NCBI GenBank assembly: GCA_038247245.1
Contig: JBBRVE010000003.1
Span: 24,907-88,906 of the forward strand
Source of the DNA: JAPWJZ01 sp038247245
GTDB lineage: Bacteria > Pseudomonadota > Alphaproteobacteria > Micavibrionales > UBA2020
Reading direction: 5' to 3'
Length of the DNA stretch: 64,000 nt
Part shown: positions 42,869 through 52,191 of the stretch, in pieces
Layout: the number at the start of each line of letters is the position of its first letter
Numbering within the stretch: position 1 is the first letter of the stretch
Translations under genes and position numbers: made by a program
The notes under the pieces: model-generated
The model's database searches: none
Seen by the model: only the letters and a program-made list of their open reading frames with translations
What the model was told of the DNA's origin: nothing

Positions 42869-43786
42869 TCAGGGCTTTTTCGGCGCGCGGGTCTGGCTGC
42901 GGCTGGCAACCAATGCGATTGCCGCCGATGCCTTGCGCTCCTCTGCCTCTGCCGAGCGGCTGTTGAGGATGATCGGCACTTTCGCGCCGACGACCACACC
43001 GCCGAGCGGCGCTTGCGACATCAGCACGCGCGACTTGAAGTAGATATTGCCCGATTCAAGGTCGGGGAAGACGAGAATGTCGGGATCGCCCGCAACGTCC
43101 GAGAAAATACCCTTCAGGTTCGCCGATTTTTTCGAAATTGCGTTATCCATGCCGAACGGCCCTTCGACCTTTGCGCCCGTGATCTGGCCGCGCAGCGCCA
43201 TGACGGTCAGGGCTGCGGCATCCAGTGTCGCCTGCTGGCGGGGCTCGACTTTTTCGGAAGCGGCCAAAATCGCCACTTTCGGCTCGCGGCCTTCGATCTT
43301 CCAGAACAGGTCAACGGCGTTCTGGATGATATCGCGCTTCATCATCAGGTCGGGCGCTTCATTTACGGCGGCGTCGGTGATGTAGAGGGGTTTGTGGTAA
43401 CCGGGATCTTCCATGATGAACACATGGCTCATGCGTTTATCTGTGCGCAGCTGGCCTTCTTTTGCCACGATGGGGCTCAGGAATTCGGGTGTATCGATCT
43501 TGCCCTTCATCAACGCCTCGGCGCGGCCGGTGCGCACCAGCTCGACGCCCATTTCGGCGGCGGCATGGCTGTGTTCGGTATTTACGATCTCGAAGGCGGA
43601 AATGTCGATATTCGCGTCCTTGGCGGCCTTGCGGATTTTATCCTCGGGGCCGACCAGAATGGGGGTCATCAGTTTCGCAGCAGCAGCCTCGAAAGCGCCG
43701 CGCAGGGAATTTTCATCGGTGGGGTGAATGACAGCGGTTTTGAGCGGTGCGGTATCGGGGGTCAGCTTGTCGTAGATGTGTTTCAA
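42869..43786 (-). CDS. pta: Phosphate acetyl/butyryltransferase
   Basis: A 305-aa single-domain phosphotransacetylase of the short type. It has ILVGPEDKIRK, GRAEALMKGKIDTPEFL, RMSHVFIMED, the DAAVN motif and FPDLESGNIYFKS, followed by APLGGVVVGAKVPIIL. It interconverts acetyl-CoA and acetyl phosphate; a butyryl preference cannot be excluded. It is the first gene of the pta-ackA operon on the minus strand, with its promoter in the 301-bp region shared with pepN. Confidence 0.92.
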   Translation of the reverse strand: MKHIYDKLTPDTAPLKTAVIHPTDENSLRGAFEAAAAKLMTPILVGPEDKIRKAAKDANIDISAFEIVNTEHSHAAAEMGVELVRTGRAEALMKGKIDTPEFLSPIVAKEGQLRTDKRMSHVFIMEDPGYHKPLYITDAAVNEAPDLMMKRDIIQNAVDLFWKIEGREPKVAILAASEKVEPRQQATLDAAALTVMALRGQITGAKVEGPFGMDNAISKKSANLKGIFSDVAGDPDILVFPDLESGNIYFKSRVLMSQAPLGGVVVGAKVPIILNSRSAEAEERKASAAIALVASRSQTRAPKKP

Positions 43787-44087
43787 TTCTTTGTCCCTTA
43801 ATGTGTGCCTCGGGACTGATTCCCGATGGCTGTTAAGATCATTATGCTGTGCTTGAGCACAATTAGGCGCGAGAACCCATGGCTTGTCAAGTTGCCGATA
43901 ATAACCGGACTGTTAACAACCTGAAAATGAAAGAAAATTTCGAGAGGTTTCGATGTTGCAGGGCAGCATTAAATTACTGATTTCATTATAATAATATTAC
44001 GCTAAAAAGGGTTTGACCCGATGCCTTCGTTTAACATATTGTATGACCTGTTTAGGTCAACCAGCCACATTCCGGAGACGAAAAACA
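43787..44087. other. Divergent promoter region pta / pepN
   Basis: 301 bases, AT-rich in the middle, with no gene visible. A + strand candidate promoter is TTGACC at 44013-44018 with TATTGT at 44037-44042 (18-base spacing), leaving a short leader before ATG 44088. On the minus side, TTAAGGGACAAAG directly precedes the pta start codon and contains its ribosome binding site. Confidence 0.5.
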
Positions 44088-46856
44088 ATGACGACCGATT
44101 TTATCTTCAATCCCGATCGCCAACCCATGATCCGCGCGGATTACCGCCCCTCCGAATATAAAATCGACAAGGCCGACCTTTACATCAACCTCGATGAAAC
44201 CAACACCAATGTGCGCAGCACGCTGCATGTGGATCGCAACCCTTCGGTCGCGGCACTCGGCGGCCCGCTGATCCTCGACGGGTCGGATCTGAAATTAAAA
44301 AGCGTCAAGATCCTCGAAAACGGCGCATGGCGCGCGCTCGATCGTCAGGAATTCAAGGTGGACGGAGAACAATTAATCATCAAGCGCCCGCCCGCAGGCG
44401 CGTTTCAGCTGCAGATTGAAAACGACATCAACCCGACCACCAATACGGAATTGTCGGGCATCTACATGTCGGGCGACAACATCATCACCTCGCAGAACGA
44501 AGCGCAGGGCTTCCGCCGCATCACCTACTTCCTCGACCGCCCCGACAACCTTGCGGTCATCGGCGCAACGCTGGAGGCCGACAAGGCGAAATACCCCGTG
44601 CTGCTGTCGAACGGCAACGGCGATTTCCGCGCGACCGAAGACCTCGGCAATGGCCGTCACCGCATTTCGTGGTCGGATCCCTGGCCGAAGCCGTCCTACC
44701 TGTTCGCAACCGTCGCGGGCGACCTGCAGGTGCTGGAAGATAAATTCACCACCATGTCGGGCAAAGTCGTCGATATCCGTATTTTCGTGCAATCCGGTTA
44801 CGAAGACAAAATCCAGTGGGCGATGGAAGCAACGAAACGCGCCATGAAATGGGATGAAGTCCGCTATGGCCGCGAATACGACCTTGATAACTTCCACATT
44901 GTCGCCGTCGATAAATTCAACGCGGGCGCGATGGAAAACAAGGGCCTGAACATCTTCAACGTCAGCCGCCTTGTCGGCAACGCCGAAACCTCGACCGATA
45001 CCGACCTGATGGATATCGAGGAAGTCATCGGCCACGAATATTTCCACAACTGGACCGGCGACCGCGTCACCGTGCGCGACTGGTTTGAATTGTCGCTGAA
45101 AGAGTCGCTGACCAGCCTGCGCCAGCGCCAGTTTGCATCGGATATGCATTCCGCGCCCGTGAAGCTGATCGAGGACGCCATGGTGCTGCGCACCGGCCAG
45201 TTTATCGAGGATTCCGGCCCCGGCGCGCATTTCGTGCGTCCCGAACGCGTGGAGGAATTCGACAACATTTATTCCACGACCATCTATCAAAAAGGCAAAC
45301 ACGTCCTCGCGATGATGAACACCATCATGGGCGACCAGATGTGGCGCACGGCGATGGACAACTACTTTAATAAATTCGACGGCAAGGCCGTGACGGTTGA
45401 TGACTTCATCGACAACATGCAGGACACGTCGGGCATCAACCTGACGCAGTTCCGCCGCTGGTACAGCCAGTCGGGCACGCCGGAAATCAGCTACGAAGGC
45501 AAATATGACGCGGCGGCGAAAACCTATTCGCTGACGCTGTCGCAATTCAACCCCGGCACGGCCGACCAGCCGTTGTCGGAAAAACAAAACCTGCATATTC
45601 CGATTTCCGTCGGCCTGATCGGCCAGAGCGGCAAGGATGTACCTCTGCAACTGCAGGGCGAAGCGGCGGCGGGCGACACAACCCGCGTGCTGAACCTGAC
45701 GCAGGGCAAGCAGACTTTCGTGTTTGAAAACGTGAACGGCCCGGTCGTTCCCTCCGTGCTCCGCAACTTCTCCGCGCCCGTCAAGATCATGACGCAGCCG
45801 AGCGATGCGGAACTCATCTTCCGCATGGAGCACGACAGCAACCCGTTCAACAAGTTCGAGGCGAAAGAACGCCTGACGCTGAAAACGCTGCTGGGTTTGA
45901 TCGACGATGTGCAGGCGGGCCGCCCGCTTGCGGTTGGTCGCGAATTCCTCGATGCCTTCGGTGCAAACGTCGCGAAAGCGGCGGCCGGCGGCGGCGATCA
46001 GGCGTTTGCGGCGCAGCTGCTGACACTGCCCGCCTATAACATCGTGATCCAGAGCCTGAAAACGGTCGATCCGGATGCGATCAAGAAAGCGACGGGCTTC
46101 CTCTCCACCACCATCGCCCAGACTTTCCAGTCTGACTTCGAGGAAATTTATAAACAGACGACCGCTCCCGCAGGTGAAAAATACGATGTCGTTCCCGCGC
46201 AAGTGGGCCGCCGCGACCTGCACAACTCGTCGCTGGCTTTCCTCAACAAACTGAAAACGCCGGAAACGCTGGCGGCTGCCGTCAACCAATACACCGGCGC
46301 CACCAACATGACTGAAAAACTGGGCGCGCTTGGCGTGCTTGCGCGCCTCGACGGCCCCGAAGGCAAGGCCGCGCTGCATGATTTCTACGAGCGTTATAAA
46401 ACGGTCAACAACGTGGTCGACCGCTGGCTGAGCCTGAATGCCGCAACAGCATCGGGCGATGCGGCGGGCCAGATGCGCCAGCTGCTGGAACACGAAGCCT
46501 TCGACTTCACGAACCCGAACAAGGTGCGTGCGGCCATCGGCGGCTTCACCGCCAGCAACGCGACCGCCTTCCACAACAAGGACGGTTCGGGCTATGCCTT
46601 CCTCGCCGATGTCGTGATCAAGATGAACGACATCAACCCCCGCACCGGCGGCCAGATTGTGAAGCCCCTGACGCAGTTCAAGCGTTACGACGCTGAACGC
46701 CAGGCGCTGATGGTGAAGGAACTGGAGCGTATCCGCGAAACTCCCAACCTTGATAAAGGCATCAAGGAACTGGTCGGCCAGGCGCTTGCCACGGTCGAAA
46801 AACCGCAGGCCGCCGCCAACAACAACGGCAAAAAGCCGGTCGCGCCCGCGGCGTAA
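44088..46856 (+). CDS. pepN: Aminopeptidase N (M1 family, PepN type)
   Basis: A 922-aa M1 metallo-aminopeptidase. GAMEN exopeptidase motif is at residues 280-284, and the zinc site is HEYFH at 316-320 followed by NWTGDRVTVRDW. The C-terminal helical domain fits the long E. coli PepN type (870 aa), with an extra Asn/Lys/Pro tail. It removes N-terminal residues from peptides in the cytosol. ATG 44088 follows CGGAGACG; an in-frame ATG at 44013 would add 25 residues of non-family sequence and overlap the -35 region. It is monocistronic with its own terminator. Confidence 0.95.
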   Translation: MTTDFIFNPDRQPMIRADYRPSEYKIDKADLYINLDETNTNVRSTLHVDRNPSVAALGGPLILDGSDLKLKSVKILENGAWRALDRQEFKVDGEQLIIKRPPAGAFQLQIENDINPTTNTELSGIYMSGDNIITSQNEAQGFRRITYFLDRPDNLAVIGATLEADKAKYPVLLSNGNGDFRATEDLGNGRHRISWSDPWPKPSYLFATVAGDLQVLEDKFTTMSGKVVDIRIFVQSGYEDKIQWAMEATKRAMKWDEVRYGREYDLDNFHIVAVDKFNAGAMENKGLNIFNVSRLVGNAETSTDTDLMDIEEVIGHEYFHNWTGDRVTVRDWFELSLKESLTSLRQRQFASDMHSAPVKLIEDAMVLRTGQFIEDSGPGAHFVRPERVEEFDNIYSTTIYQKGKHVLAMMNTIMGDQMWRTAMDNYFNKFDGKAVTVDDFIDNMQDTSGINLTQFRRWYSQSGTPEISYEGKYDAAAKTYSLTLSQFNPGTADQPLSEKQNLHIPISVGLIGQSGKDVPLQLQGEAAAGDTTRVLNLTQGKQTFVFENVNGPVVPSVLRNFSAPVKIMTQPSDAELIFRMEHDSNPFNKFEAKERLTLKTLLGLIDDVQAGRPLAVGREFLDAFGANVAKAAAGGGDQAFAAQLLTLPAYNIVIQSLKTVDPDAIKKATGFLSTTIAQTFQSDFEEIYKQTTAPAGEKYDVVPAQVGRRDLHNSSLAFLNKLKTPETLAAAVNQYTGATNMTEKLGALGVLARLDGPEGKAALHDFYERYKTVNNVVDRWLSLNAATASGDAAGQMRQLLEHEAFDFTNPNKVRAAIGGFTASNATAFHNKDGSGYAFLADVVIKMNDINPRTGGQIVKPLTQFKRYDAERQALMVKELERIRETPNLDKGIKELVGQALATVEKPQAAANNNGKKPVAPAA

Positions 46857-46875
46857 CATAACACCGATAACAATC

Positions 46876-46905
46876 AAGCCCGGCGCACCCCGCCGGGCTT
46901 TTTTG
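46876..46905 (+). terminator. Rho-independent terminator after pepN
   Basis: AAGCCCGGCG (46876-46885), loop CACCC, CGCCGGGCTT (46891-46900) then TTTTG. Confidence 0.9.
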
Positions 46906-46950
46906 TTGGGTTTTCCTGTGCTATTCAGGTGCAGGTATCCGGAGGAATAA

Positions 46951-47754
46951 ATGACCGATTGGAACAACGGCCTCTCGCGCGAATATTTTGGCGAATTCAA
47001 GGGACGCGGCGTGATTATTGCTGGCGGTGCCGCCGGTATCGGCGCGGCATTGGCCGATGCGTTTCAATGGCTGGGCGCGACGGTTGCGGTGGTCGATAAA
47101 AATCCTTCCGCTGCGGGCATCAGCATCACCGCCGACCTCACCGATGAAAAATCGCGCAGCACAGCCCTTGCGGAGGCTTGCGAAAAGGTTGGCGCGCCCG
47201 CCGCTTTCGTCAGCACGCTCGGCTTCGACAGCCGCCTTGGTTTCGACCTGACGCAGGAACAGGCGGAACACCTGATGCGCGTCAATTTCTTCGCGCCTGT
47301 TTTCGCCGCGCGCGATGTGATGCCGATAATGCGCAAGGGCGGTGGTGGCGCGATCTGCCTTTTTACTTCACGCCACGGATCGGAGATTTTTGAGCCAGAT
47401 ATGACAGGTTACGGTTGCGCCAAGGCCGCGCTGGATAGCGGCATCAAACGCCTTGCCGTGAAGGCGGGCGAAGATAACACCGCCGCCAACATCATCCGCG
47501 TTTTCGGTTTCTGCCCCGGCTGGGTGCAGTCCGATAACCAAATGGCGCGTTTCAACGCCAAGCAATTCGATGACGCGGCCAAGGAACAGCTGGTGCCGGT
47601 CGGCATGCAGCCTGCCGATATCGTGCCCGCAATCATCTTTGGCCTGTCGAAACATTCAAAATTATTGTCCGGCACTACGCTCCGTTTTGACGCGGGCGAG
47701 GGGCAGGTAAAAACAAGCGCAATCACGGCAGGCAGCAAAAAGGCGGCATCATGA
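46951..47754 (+). CDS. SDR-family sugar dehydrogenase (galactose/arabinose 1-dehydrogenase-like)
   Basis: A 267-aa short-chain dehydrogenase. The NAD(P) loop is AGGAAGIGAAL, strand beta4 carries VSTLGFD in place of the usual NNAG, the catalytic Ser is in FTSRHGS and the YxxxK is Y-G-C-A-K. ATG at 46951 has GGAGGAATAA upstream, a strong site. It overlaps the lactonase gene by 4 bp. The context (lactonase, KDGal kinase, KDPGal aldolase, sugar-acid dehydratase) makes oxidation of D-galactose, or a related aldose, to the aldonolactone the likely reaction. Confidence 0.82.
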   Translation: MTDWNNGLSREYFGEFKGRGVIIAGGAAGIGAALADAFQWLGATVAVVDKNPSAAGISITADLTDEKSRSTALAEACEKVGAPAAFVSTLGFDSRLGFDLTQEQAEHLMRVNFFAPVFAARDVMPIMRKGGGGAICLFTSRHGSEIFEPDMTGYGCAKAALDSGIKRLAVKAGEDNTAANIIRVFGFCPGWVQSDNQMARFNAKQFDDAAKEQLVPVGMQPADIVPAIIFGLSKHSKLLSGTTLRFDAGEGQVKTSAITAGSKKAAS

Positions 47755-48623
47755 AAGCGGAACTGCTCGACGCCGGTCTTCCGGCATCCGAACTGGGCGA
47801 AGGCGTCAACTGGGACGCCCGCGCGAAAAAACTGTATTGGGTCGATATCATCGGCAAATGCATCCACCGCACCGATGCGGACGGAAAAAATTACCAGTCC
47901 TATAAAACCCCGTCCATGATCGGCTTCATGGCGATTGCGGAGGAGGGGGGCTGCATCGCGGGCCTGCGCGACGGGTTTTATAAGCTCGACCTCGCCGAAG
48001 ATGTGAATGCGCGACCGCTGTTCCATCCCACTTTCGCCGACCGCGACAACCGCTTCAACGACGGCAAGTGTGACCGCCGCGGGCGCGTCTGGGGAGGCAC
48101 GATGAACGACCTTGACCATAAAAAACCGACGGGCGCGCTGTACCGCCTTGATACGAACGGGCTGCATACGCAGGAAGAAGGCGTCTTTATTTCCAACGGC
48201 CTCGGCTGGTCGCCCGACAACAAGGTGATGTATTACATCGACACCGGACGCAACACGCTGTTCACCTATGACTACGATATCGAAGCCGGCGAAGCCGCCA
48301 ACCGAAAACCGCTGATTGAATTCAACGGCAAGCGCCCCGATGGCATGTGCGTTGATTCAAGTGGCCGTTTGTATGTCGCGCTCTGGGGGGGCTGGGCGGT
48401 CGATATTTACGCGCCGGATGGAAAATATATCGACAGCATCGTGGTCGATGCGCCGCAGGTTTCGTGCTGCTGCTTCGGCGGGGATGATTTAAAAACGCTG
48501 TATATCAGCACGGCCTATGTCGGCCTGTCGCCGGAAAAACGCGACGAAGCGCCAAATGCGGGCAAGACATTCATGATCCGCATGGATGTTGCGGGCCTGC
48601 CCGAAACACCGGCGCGGATTTAA
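47751..48623 (+). CDS. SMP-30/gluconolactonase-like sugar lactonase
   Basis: A 290-aa six-bladed propeller of the SMP-30/regucalcin family. LGEGVNWDARAKKLYWVD supplies the metal Glu, NDGKCDRRGRVWGGTM the Asn/Asp ligands, and SNGLGWSPDNKVMYYID and RPDGMCVDSSGRLYVA the other ligands. It opens the aldonolactone formed by the SDR enzyme. Its ATG overlaps the stop of the SDR gene and it ends 5 bp before the kinase gene. Confidence 0.92.
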   Translation: MKAELLDAGLPASELGEGVNWDARAKKLYWVDIIGKCIHRTDADGKNYQSYKTPSMIGFMAIAEEGGCIAGLRDGFYKLDLAEDVNARPLFHPTFADRDNRFNDGKCDRRGRVWGGTMNDLDHKKPTGALYRLDTNGLHTQEEGVFISNGLGWSPDNKVMYYIDTGRNTLFTYDYDIEAGEAANRKPLIEFNGKRPDGMCVDSSGRLYVALWGGWAVDIYAPDGKYIDSIVVDAPQVSCCCFGGDDLKTLYISTAYVGLSPEKRDEAPNAGKTFMIRMDVAGLPETPARI

Positions 48624-48628
48624 TCGCC

Positions 48629-49564
48629 ATGCAGATTTTCGCAGACTGGGGCAACACCAATTTCCGCGCCTTCCTGATGAAGGACGGCGAAATTGTCGAG
48701 CGTTATACGTCGGCGGAGGGCGGCATCCAGAAAGTTTTCACCGCACCCGAAAGCCGTGTTGTCGATTACAGCGGTTTCATCACAAAACATATAGCGGGCT
48801 GGCTGCAGCAATACCCAGCCGCTCCCATTTATATCGCGGGCGCGGCGGGCGGGCGTGACGGCTGGGTTGAAACCACCTATTCGATTGCGCCTGCAGGCTT
48901 GGCCGATGTGAAGCGCAATCTGCACCGCATCGCGCCCGAACATCTGGGCGCGGCGGCGGGACGCGAAATCTATATCGCATCCGGCTGCACGATTGCGATG
49001 CCTGATGGACGTCACGATGTCATCCGGTCGGAAGAAGTCAAAAGCCTTGGCGCGGCGCGTCACCTGAAACGCGACACCGTGCTGCTCTGCATCCCCGGCA
49101 CGCACTGCAAATGGGTAAAGATCGAGGGCGACAAGATCGTGCATTTCGAATCCGCGCTGACGGGCGAATTGTACGGCATCTTAAGCGAGCGCGGCGCGCT
49201 GGCGGCGTTGTTCCGCTTTGATAAAAATTCGCAGCAGAAGGATATGGGGTCGTTCAACCAGGGCCTTGAAATGGCGGGTCGCGGGTTTGACCTGCTGACC
49301 GACCTGTGGCAGGTGCGCGCGCAAAAACTCCGCGCCAATCCGCATCCCGCCGATATGCAGGCGTATTTTTCCGGCATCCTGATCGGTCATGAACTGCGCC
49401 AGATGGAAAGGCTGTTCCCGGGTAAACCGCCCGCTGTGTTGCTGATGGACGGTGGCGCGAAGCGCGAATTTTACGCGCGCGCGTTTGAATGGATGGGCTG
49501 GCAACTGGATTGCGAAGTCGACAGCGAAACGGCGGTCGTCTCCGGCCTGCTGGGCGTTATTTAA
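48629..49564 (+). CDS. dgoK: 2-dehydro-3-deoxygalactonokinase
   Basis: A 311-aa sugar-acid kinase of the DgoK family. It starts ADWGNTNFRAFLM, has GAAGGRDGWVE, and CIPGTHCKWV with the following FESALTGELYGIL block. It ends with LLMDGGAKREFYARAF. It phosphorylates 2-keto-3-deoxy-galactonate to KDPGal, which the aldolase encoded just beyond cleaves. Third gene of the + strand half of the pathway. Its last 8 bases overlap the convergent aldolase gene. Confidence 0.92.
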   Translation: MQIFADWGNTNFRAFLMKDGEIVERYTSAEGGIQKVFTAPESRVVDYSGFITKHIAGWLQQYPAAPIYIAGAAGGRDGWVETTYSIAPAGLADVKRNLHRIAPEHLGAAAGREIYIASGCTIAMPDGRHDVIRSEEVKSLGAARHLKRDTVLLCIPGTHCKWVKIEGDKIVHFESALTGELYGILSERGALAALFRFDKNSQQKDMGSFNQGLEMAGRGFDLLTDLWQVRAQKLRANPHPADMQAYFSGILIGHELRQMERLFPGKPPAVLLMDGGAKREFYARAFEWMGWQLDCEVDSETAVVSGLLGVI

Positions 49565-50186
49565 GGTCTTTGGTGGCCGCAGTCAGCGCCTCGGCGCGTT
49601 TTTGCACTTCGTCCGCGGGTGTCCCCGGCTTATACAGCGACGATCCAACACCGAATGCATAGCAGCCAGCCGTGTGGAATGAGGCAACCGTATCAACCGC
49701 GATGCCGCCGGTCGGGATGACCTTGATATGCGTCGGCAGCACCGATTTCAGCGCGCGGATATAATTCGGGCCGCAGCTGTCGGCAGGAAAAATTTTCAGG
49801 AATTTCGATCCCAGCTTGATGGCGTCAAACGCCTCCGTCGCCGTATAGACGCCCGGCATCATCACCATGTCGCGGGCAAGCGCGGCCTTCACCACATCGG
49901 CATCTGTGTTCGGCGCGACGATCAGGCGCGCGCCCGTCTTGTGGACTTTCTCCACATCCTCCGCCGTCAATACCGTGCCCGCGCCGATCAACGCTGTGTC
50001 ACCGAAGCGCTTCACAAGGCGCGAAATGCTCTCGAACGGGTCGGGGGAATTGAGCGGTACTTCAAGGCAACGCCAGCCCGCATTGAAAATCGCCTCGCCC
50101 ACGGCCAGCACTTCATCGGGCTTGATGCCGCGCAGGATGGCGATCAGGCGGTTTTGCGAAAAAAACTGGTCGGCGGTCGCGGGCAT
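49557..50186 (-). CDS. dgoA: 2-dehydro-3-deoxy-6-phosphogalactonate (KDPGal) aldolase
   Basis: A 209-aa class I aldolase of the KDPG/KDPGal family. It shows LIAILRGIKPDEV, the catalytic Glu in CLEVPLNSP, IGAGTVLTAEDV, and the Schiff-base Lys in FLKIFPAD, followed by IPTGGI. ILRGI and the LNSP sequence favour KDPGal over KDPG. It splits KDPGal into pyruvate and glyceraldehyde 3-phosphate. It is transcribed with the dehydratase gene, 12 bp upstream on the minus strand. Confidence 0.92.
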   Translation of the reverse strand: MPATADQFFSQNRLIAILRGIKPDEVLAVGEAIFNAGWRCLEVPLNSPDPFESISRLVKRFGDTALIGAGTVLTAEDVEKVHKTGARLIVAPNTDADVVKAALARDMVMMPGVYTATEAFDAIKLGSKFLKIFPADSCGPNYIRALKSVLPTHIKVIPTGGIAVDTVASFHTAGCYAFGVGSSLYKPGTPADEVQKRAEALTAATKDLK

Positions 50187-50198
50187 TTTTAGTTTCCT

Positions 50199-52025
50199 TT
50201 AATGTTGCGGGCGCAGGTATTCGCGCACGCGCTTGGCGATTTCTTCGCGCGCCAGTTCGGGGCGGTCGAACATTTTCATGTATGCGCCGACGCTCGCCTG
50301 ATGCACGCCCATTTTCGGATCGGACCAGATGACGCCCCACGGGCTGTGGATCGGCGTCGGCTTGATGACCAGTTCTGCGCGCCGTTTGTCGAGCTCTTCG
50401 GCGGATACGTCCATGTTCAGCTGCTTGTTCGCAACATCCAGCGTCACCCAGTCGCCGGTTTTTACCAGCGCCAGCGGCCCGCCCGCCGCCGCTTCGGGCG
50501 ACACATGCAGCACATGACAGCCATAGGCCGTGCCGCTCATGCGCGCATCCGATACCGTCACCATCGCCTTCACGCCCTTCGCCAGCAGATAGCCGGGCGG
50601 GCGCACATTGCCGACTTCCGGCATGCCGGGATAACCCAAGGGGCCGCAGTTGCGCAGGATCAGCACGCGGTCGGGCGTGATGCCTTCCGCGGGGTTATCG
50701 ATGCGCTTGTGATATTCCTCGATGCTGTCGAACACAACGGCTTGGCCGCGATGCTGCAGCAGGTTTTTCTCAGCCACCGCCGACACCTTGATGACCGCGC
50801 CATCGGGGCAGAGGTTGCCCTTCAAAATTACGATGCCGCCATCCGGCAGCAGCGGTTCTTTCACCGTCTTGATGATATTCGTGTCGGTATAGGGGTCGCG
50901 TGCGGCGAGCTCTTCCTTCATCGTCTTGCCGGTGCACCATTTCGCATCGTCTTTCACGTATCCGGCGGCAGCCAGTTCGCGCAATACGGCGGGCATGCCG
51001 CCCGCGCGGAAATATTCCTCCATCAAAAACGCGCCCGACGGTTTCACGTTCACCAGCAACGGCACTTTCGATCCGTATTCCTGCCAGTCGTCGATGGTGA
51101 AATCGATATCGGCCATGTTGGCGATCGCCAGCAAATGCACGACCGCATTGGTCGACCCGCCGATGGCCGCGTTCGCCGCAACCGCGTTCAGGAAGGATTG
51201 ACGCGTGACAAAGGTAGAGGGGCGGCGGTCGGCCAGCACCATGCGCACGGCTTCCTCGCCCGCGCGGAATGAATAATGCGCGCGCTCCGCCATCGGGGCG
51301 GGGATGGATGACGCGCCGAACAGCGTCAAGCCCAATGCCTCTGCCATGCTATTCAGCGTCGATGCCGTGCCCATGCTCATGCAATGGCCGGCACTTGGCT
51401 GCGCGGCACATGATCTCACCATCAATTCGTCTTCGGTGATTTTCCCGGCGGCCAGCAATTCGCGGTTCTTCCACAAATGTACGCCCGATGCCGATTGTTC
51501 GCCGTGATAATACCCGTTCAGCATCGGCCCTGCCGACGCCACGATCGTCGGCAAATCTGTCAGCAGCGTCGCCATCAATCCGGCCGGCACGGTCTTGTCG
51601 CAACCGGTCAGCAGCACCAACCCATCCATGGGGTTCGCAATGATGGTTTCGATCAGCGTCATCGCGGTCAAATTCCGCATATACATCGATGTCGGGCGCG
51701 TCAGCGGCTCGCCCAGCGGCGGCGCGATATCGAACTGGAAGGGGATCCCGCCTGCCTGACGCACGCCCTGCGCCACGCGGTCGTTCAGGTGATGGTCATG
51801 CATTGCCTGACAGGGGTTCAGGTCGCCGCCGAATTTGCAGATGCCGATGATGGGGCGGCGGCCGCTTTCGGTTTTGTCGGCCAGCGGATGGTCGGTCGTG
51901 CCGCACAGTTCTTCCATCGTGAATTTCGAATTCACCATCTTGCCGGTATGGTGCGCGCGCACATCGACGGCGGCGGCCTGTCCGAACCAATAATCGCTGC
52001 GCAGGAAAACTTTTTTATCGGCCAT
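50199..52025 (-). CDS. IlvD/Edd-family sugar-acid dehydratase (galactonate/arabonate type)
   Basis: A 608-aa Fe-S dehydratase. Cluster ligands are expected in DLNPCQAMHDHH, LTGCDKTVPAG and AGHCMSMGTAST, all present. The N-terminal SDYWFG and GRRPIIGICKFGGDLN match the branch acting on pentonates/hexonates (L-arabonate, D-xylonate, D-galactonate) rather than IlvD itself. In this locus it should form 2-keto-3-deoxy-galactonate. The preferred substrate, hexonate or pentonate, cannot be decided by sequence. It is the first gene of the minus-strand half and diverges from tldD. Confidence 0.9.
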   Translation of the reverse strand: MADKKVFLRSDYWFGQAAAVDVRAHHTGKMVNSKFTMEELCGTTDHPLADKTESGRRPIIGICKFGGDLNPCQAMHDHHLNDRVAQGVRQAGGIPFQFDIAPPLGEPLTRPTSMYMRNLTAMTLIETIIANPMDGLVLLTGCDKTVPAGLMATLLTDLPTIVASAGPMLNGYYHGEQSASGVHLWKNRELLAAGKITEDELMVRSCAAQPSAGHCMSMGTASTLNSMAEALGLTLFGASSIPAPMAERAHYSFRAGEEAVRMVLADRRPSTFVTRQSFLNAVAANAAIGGSTNAVVHLLAIANMADIDFTIDDWQEYGSKVPLLVNVKPSGAFLMEEYFRAGGMPAVLRELAAAGYVKDDAKWCTGKTMKEELAARDPYTDTNIIKTVKEPLLPDGGIVILKGNLCPDGAVIKVSAVAEKNLLQHRGQAVVFDSIEEYHKRIDNPAEGITPDRVLILRNCGPLGYPGMPEVGNVRPPGYLLAKGVKAMVTVSDARMSGTAYGCHVLHVSPEAAAGGPLALVKTGDWVTLDVANKQLNMDVSAEELDKRRAELVIKPTPIHSPWGVIWSDPKMGVHQASVGAYMKMFDRPELAREEIAKRVREYLRPQH

Positions 52026-52191
52026 GGTGGCACCCCTTTTTGACCCGTCATTTTTACTATAGGCGGGTGACGGATGCTAGCGCGAATGCCCTTGAAAAGA
52101 CTTTGTTTTAGGCGGATTGACCTTGCCATAAAATCAGCCTATCTTAATCAACAATCAACAATGCCGCGCCACAACCAGACGGGATGGAATC

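Noticed and set aside
44373..47000. 875-codon minus-strand frame opposite pepN
   Set aside because: Composition is an antisense artefact (Arg/Val/His-rich) and pepN has complete catalytic motifs.
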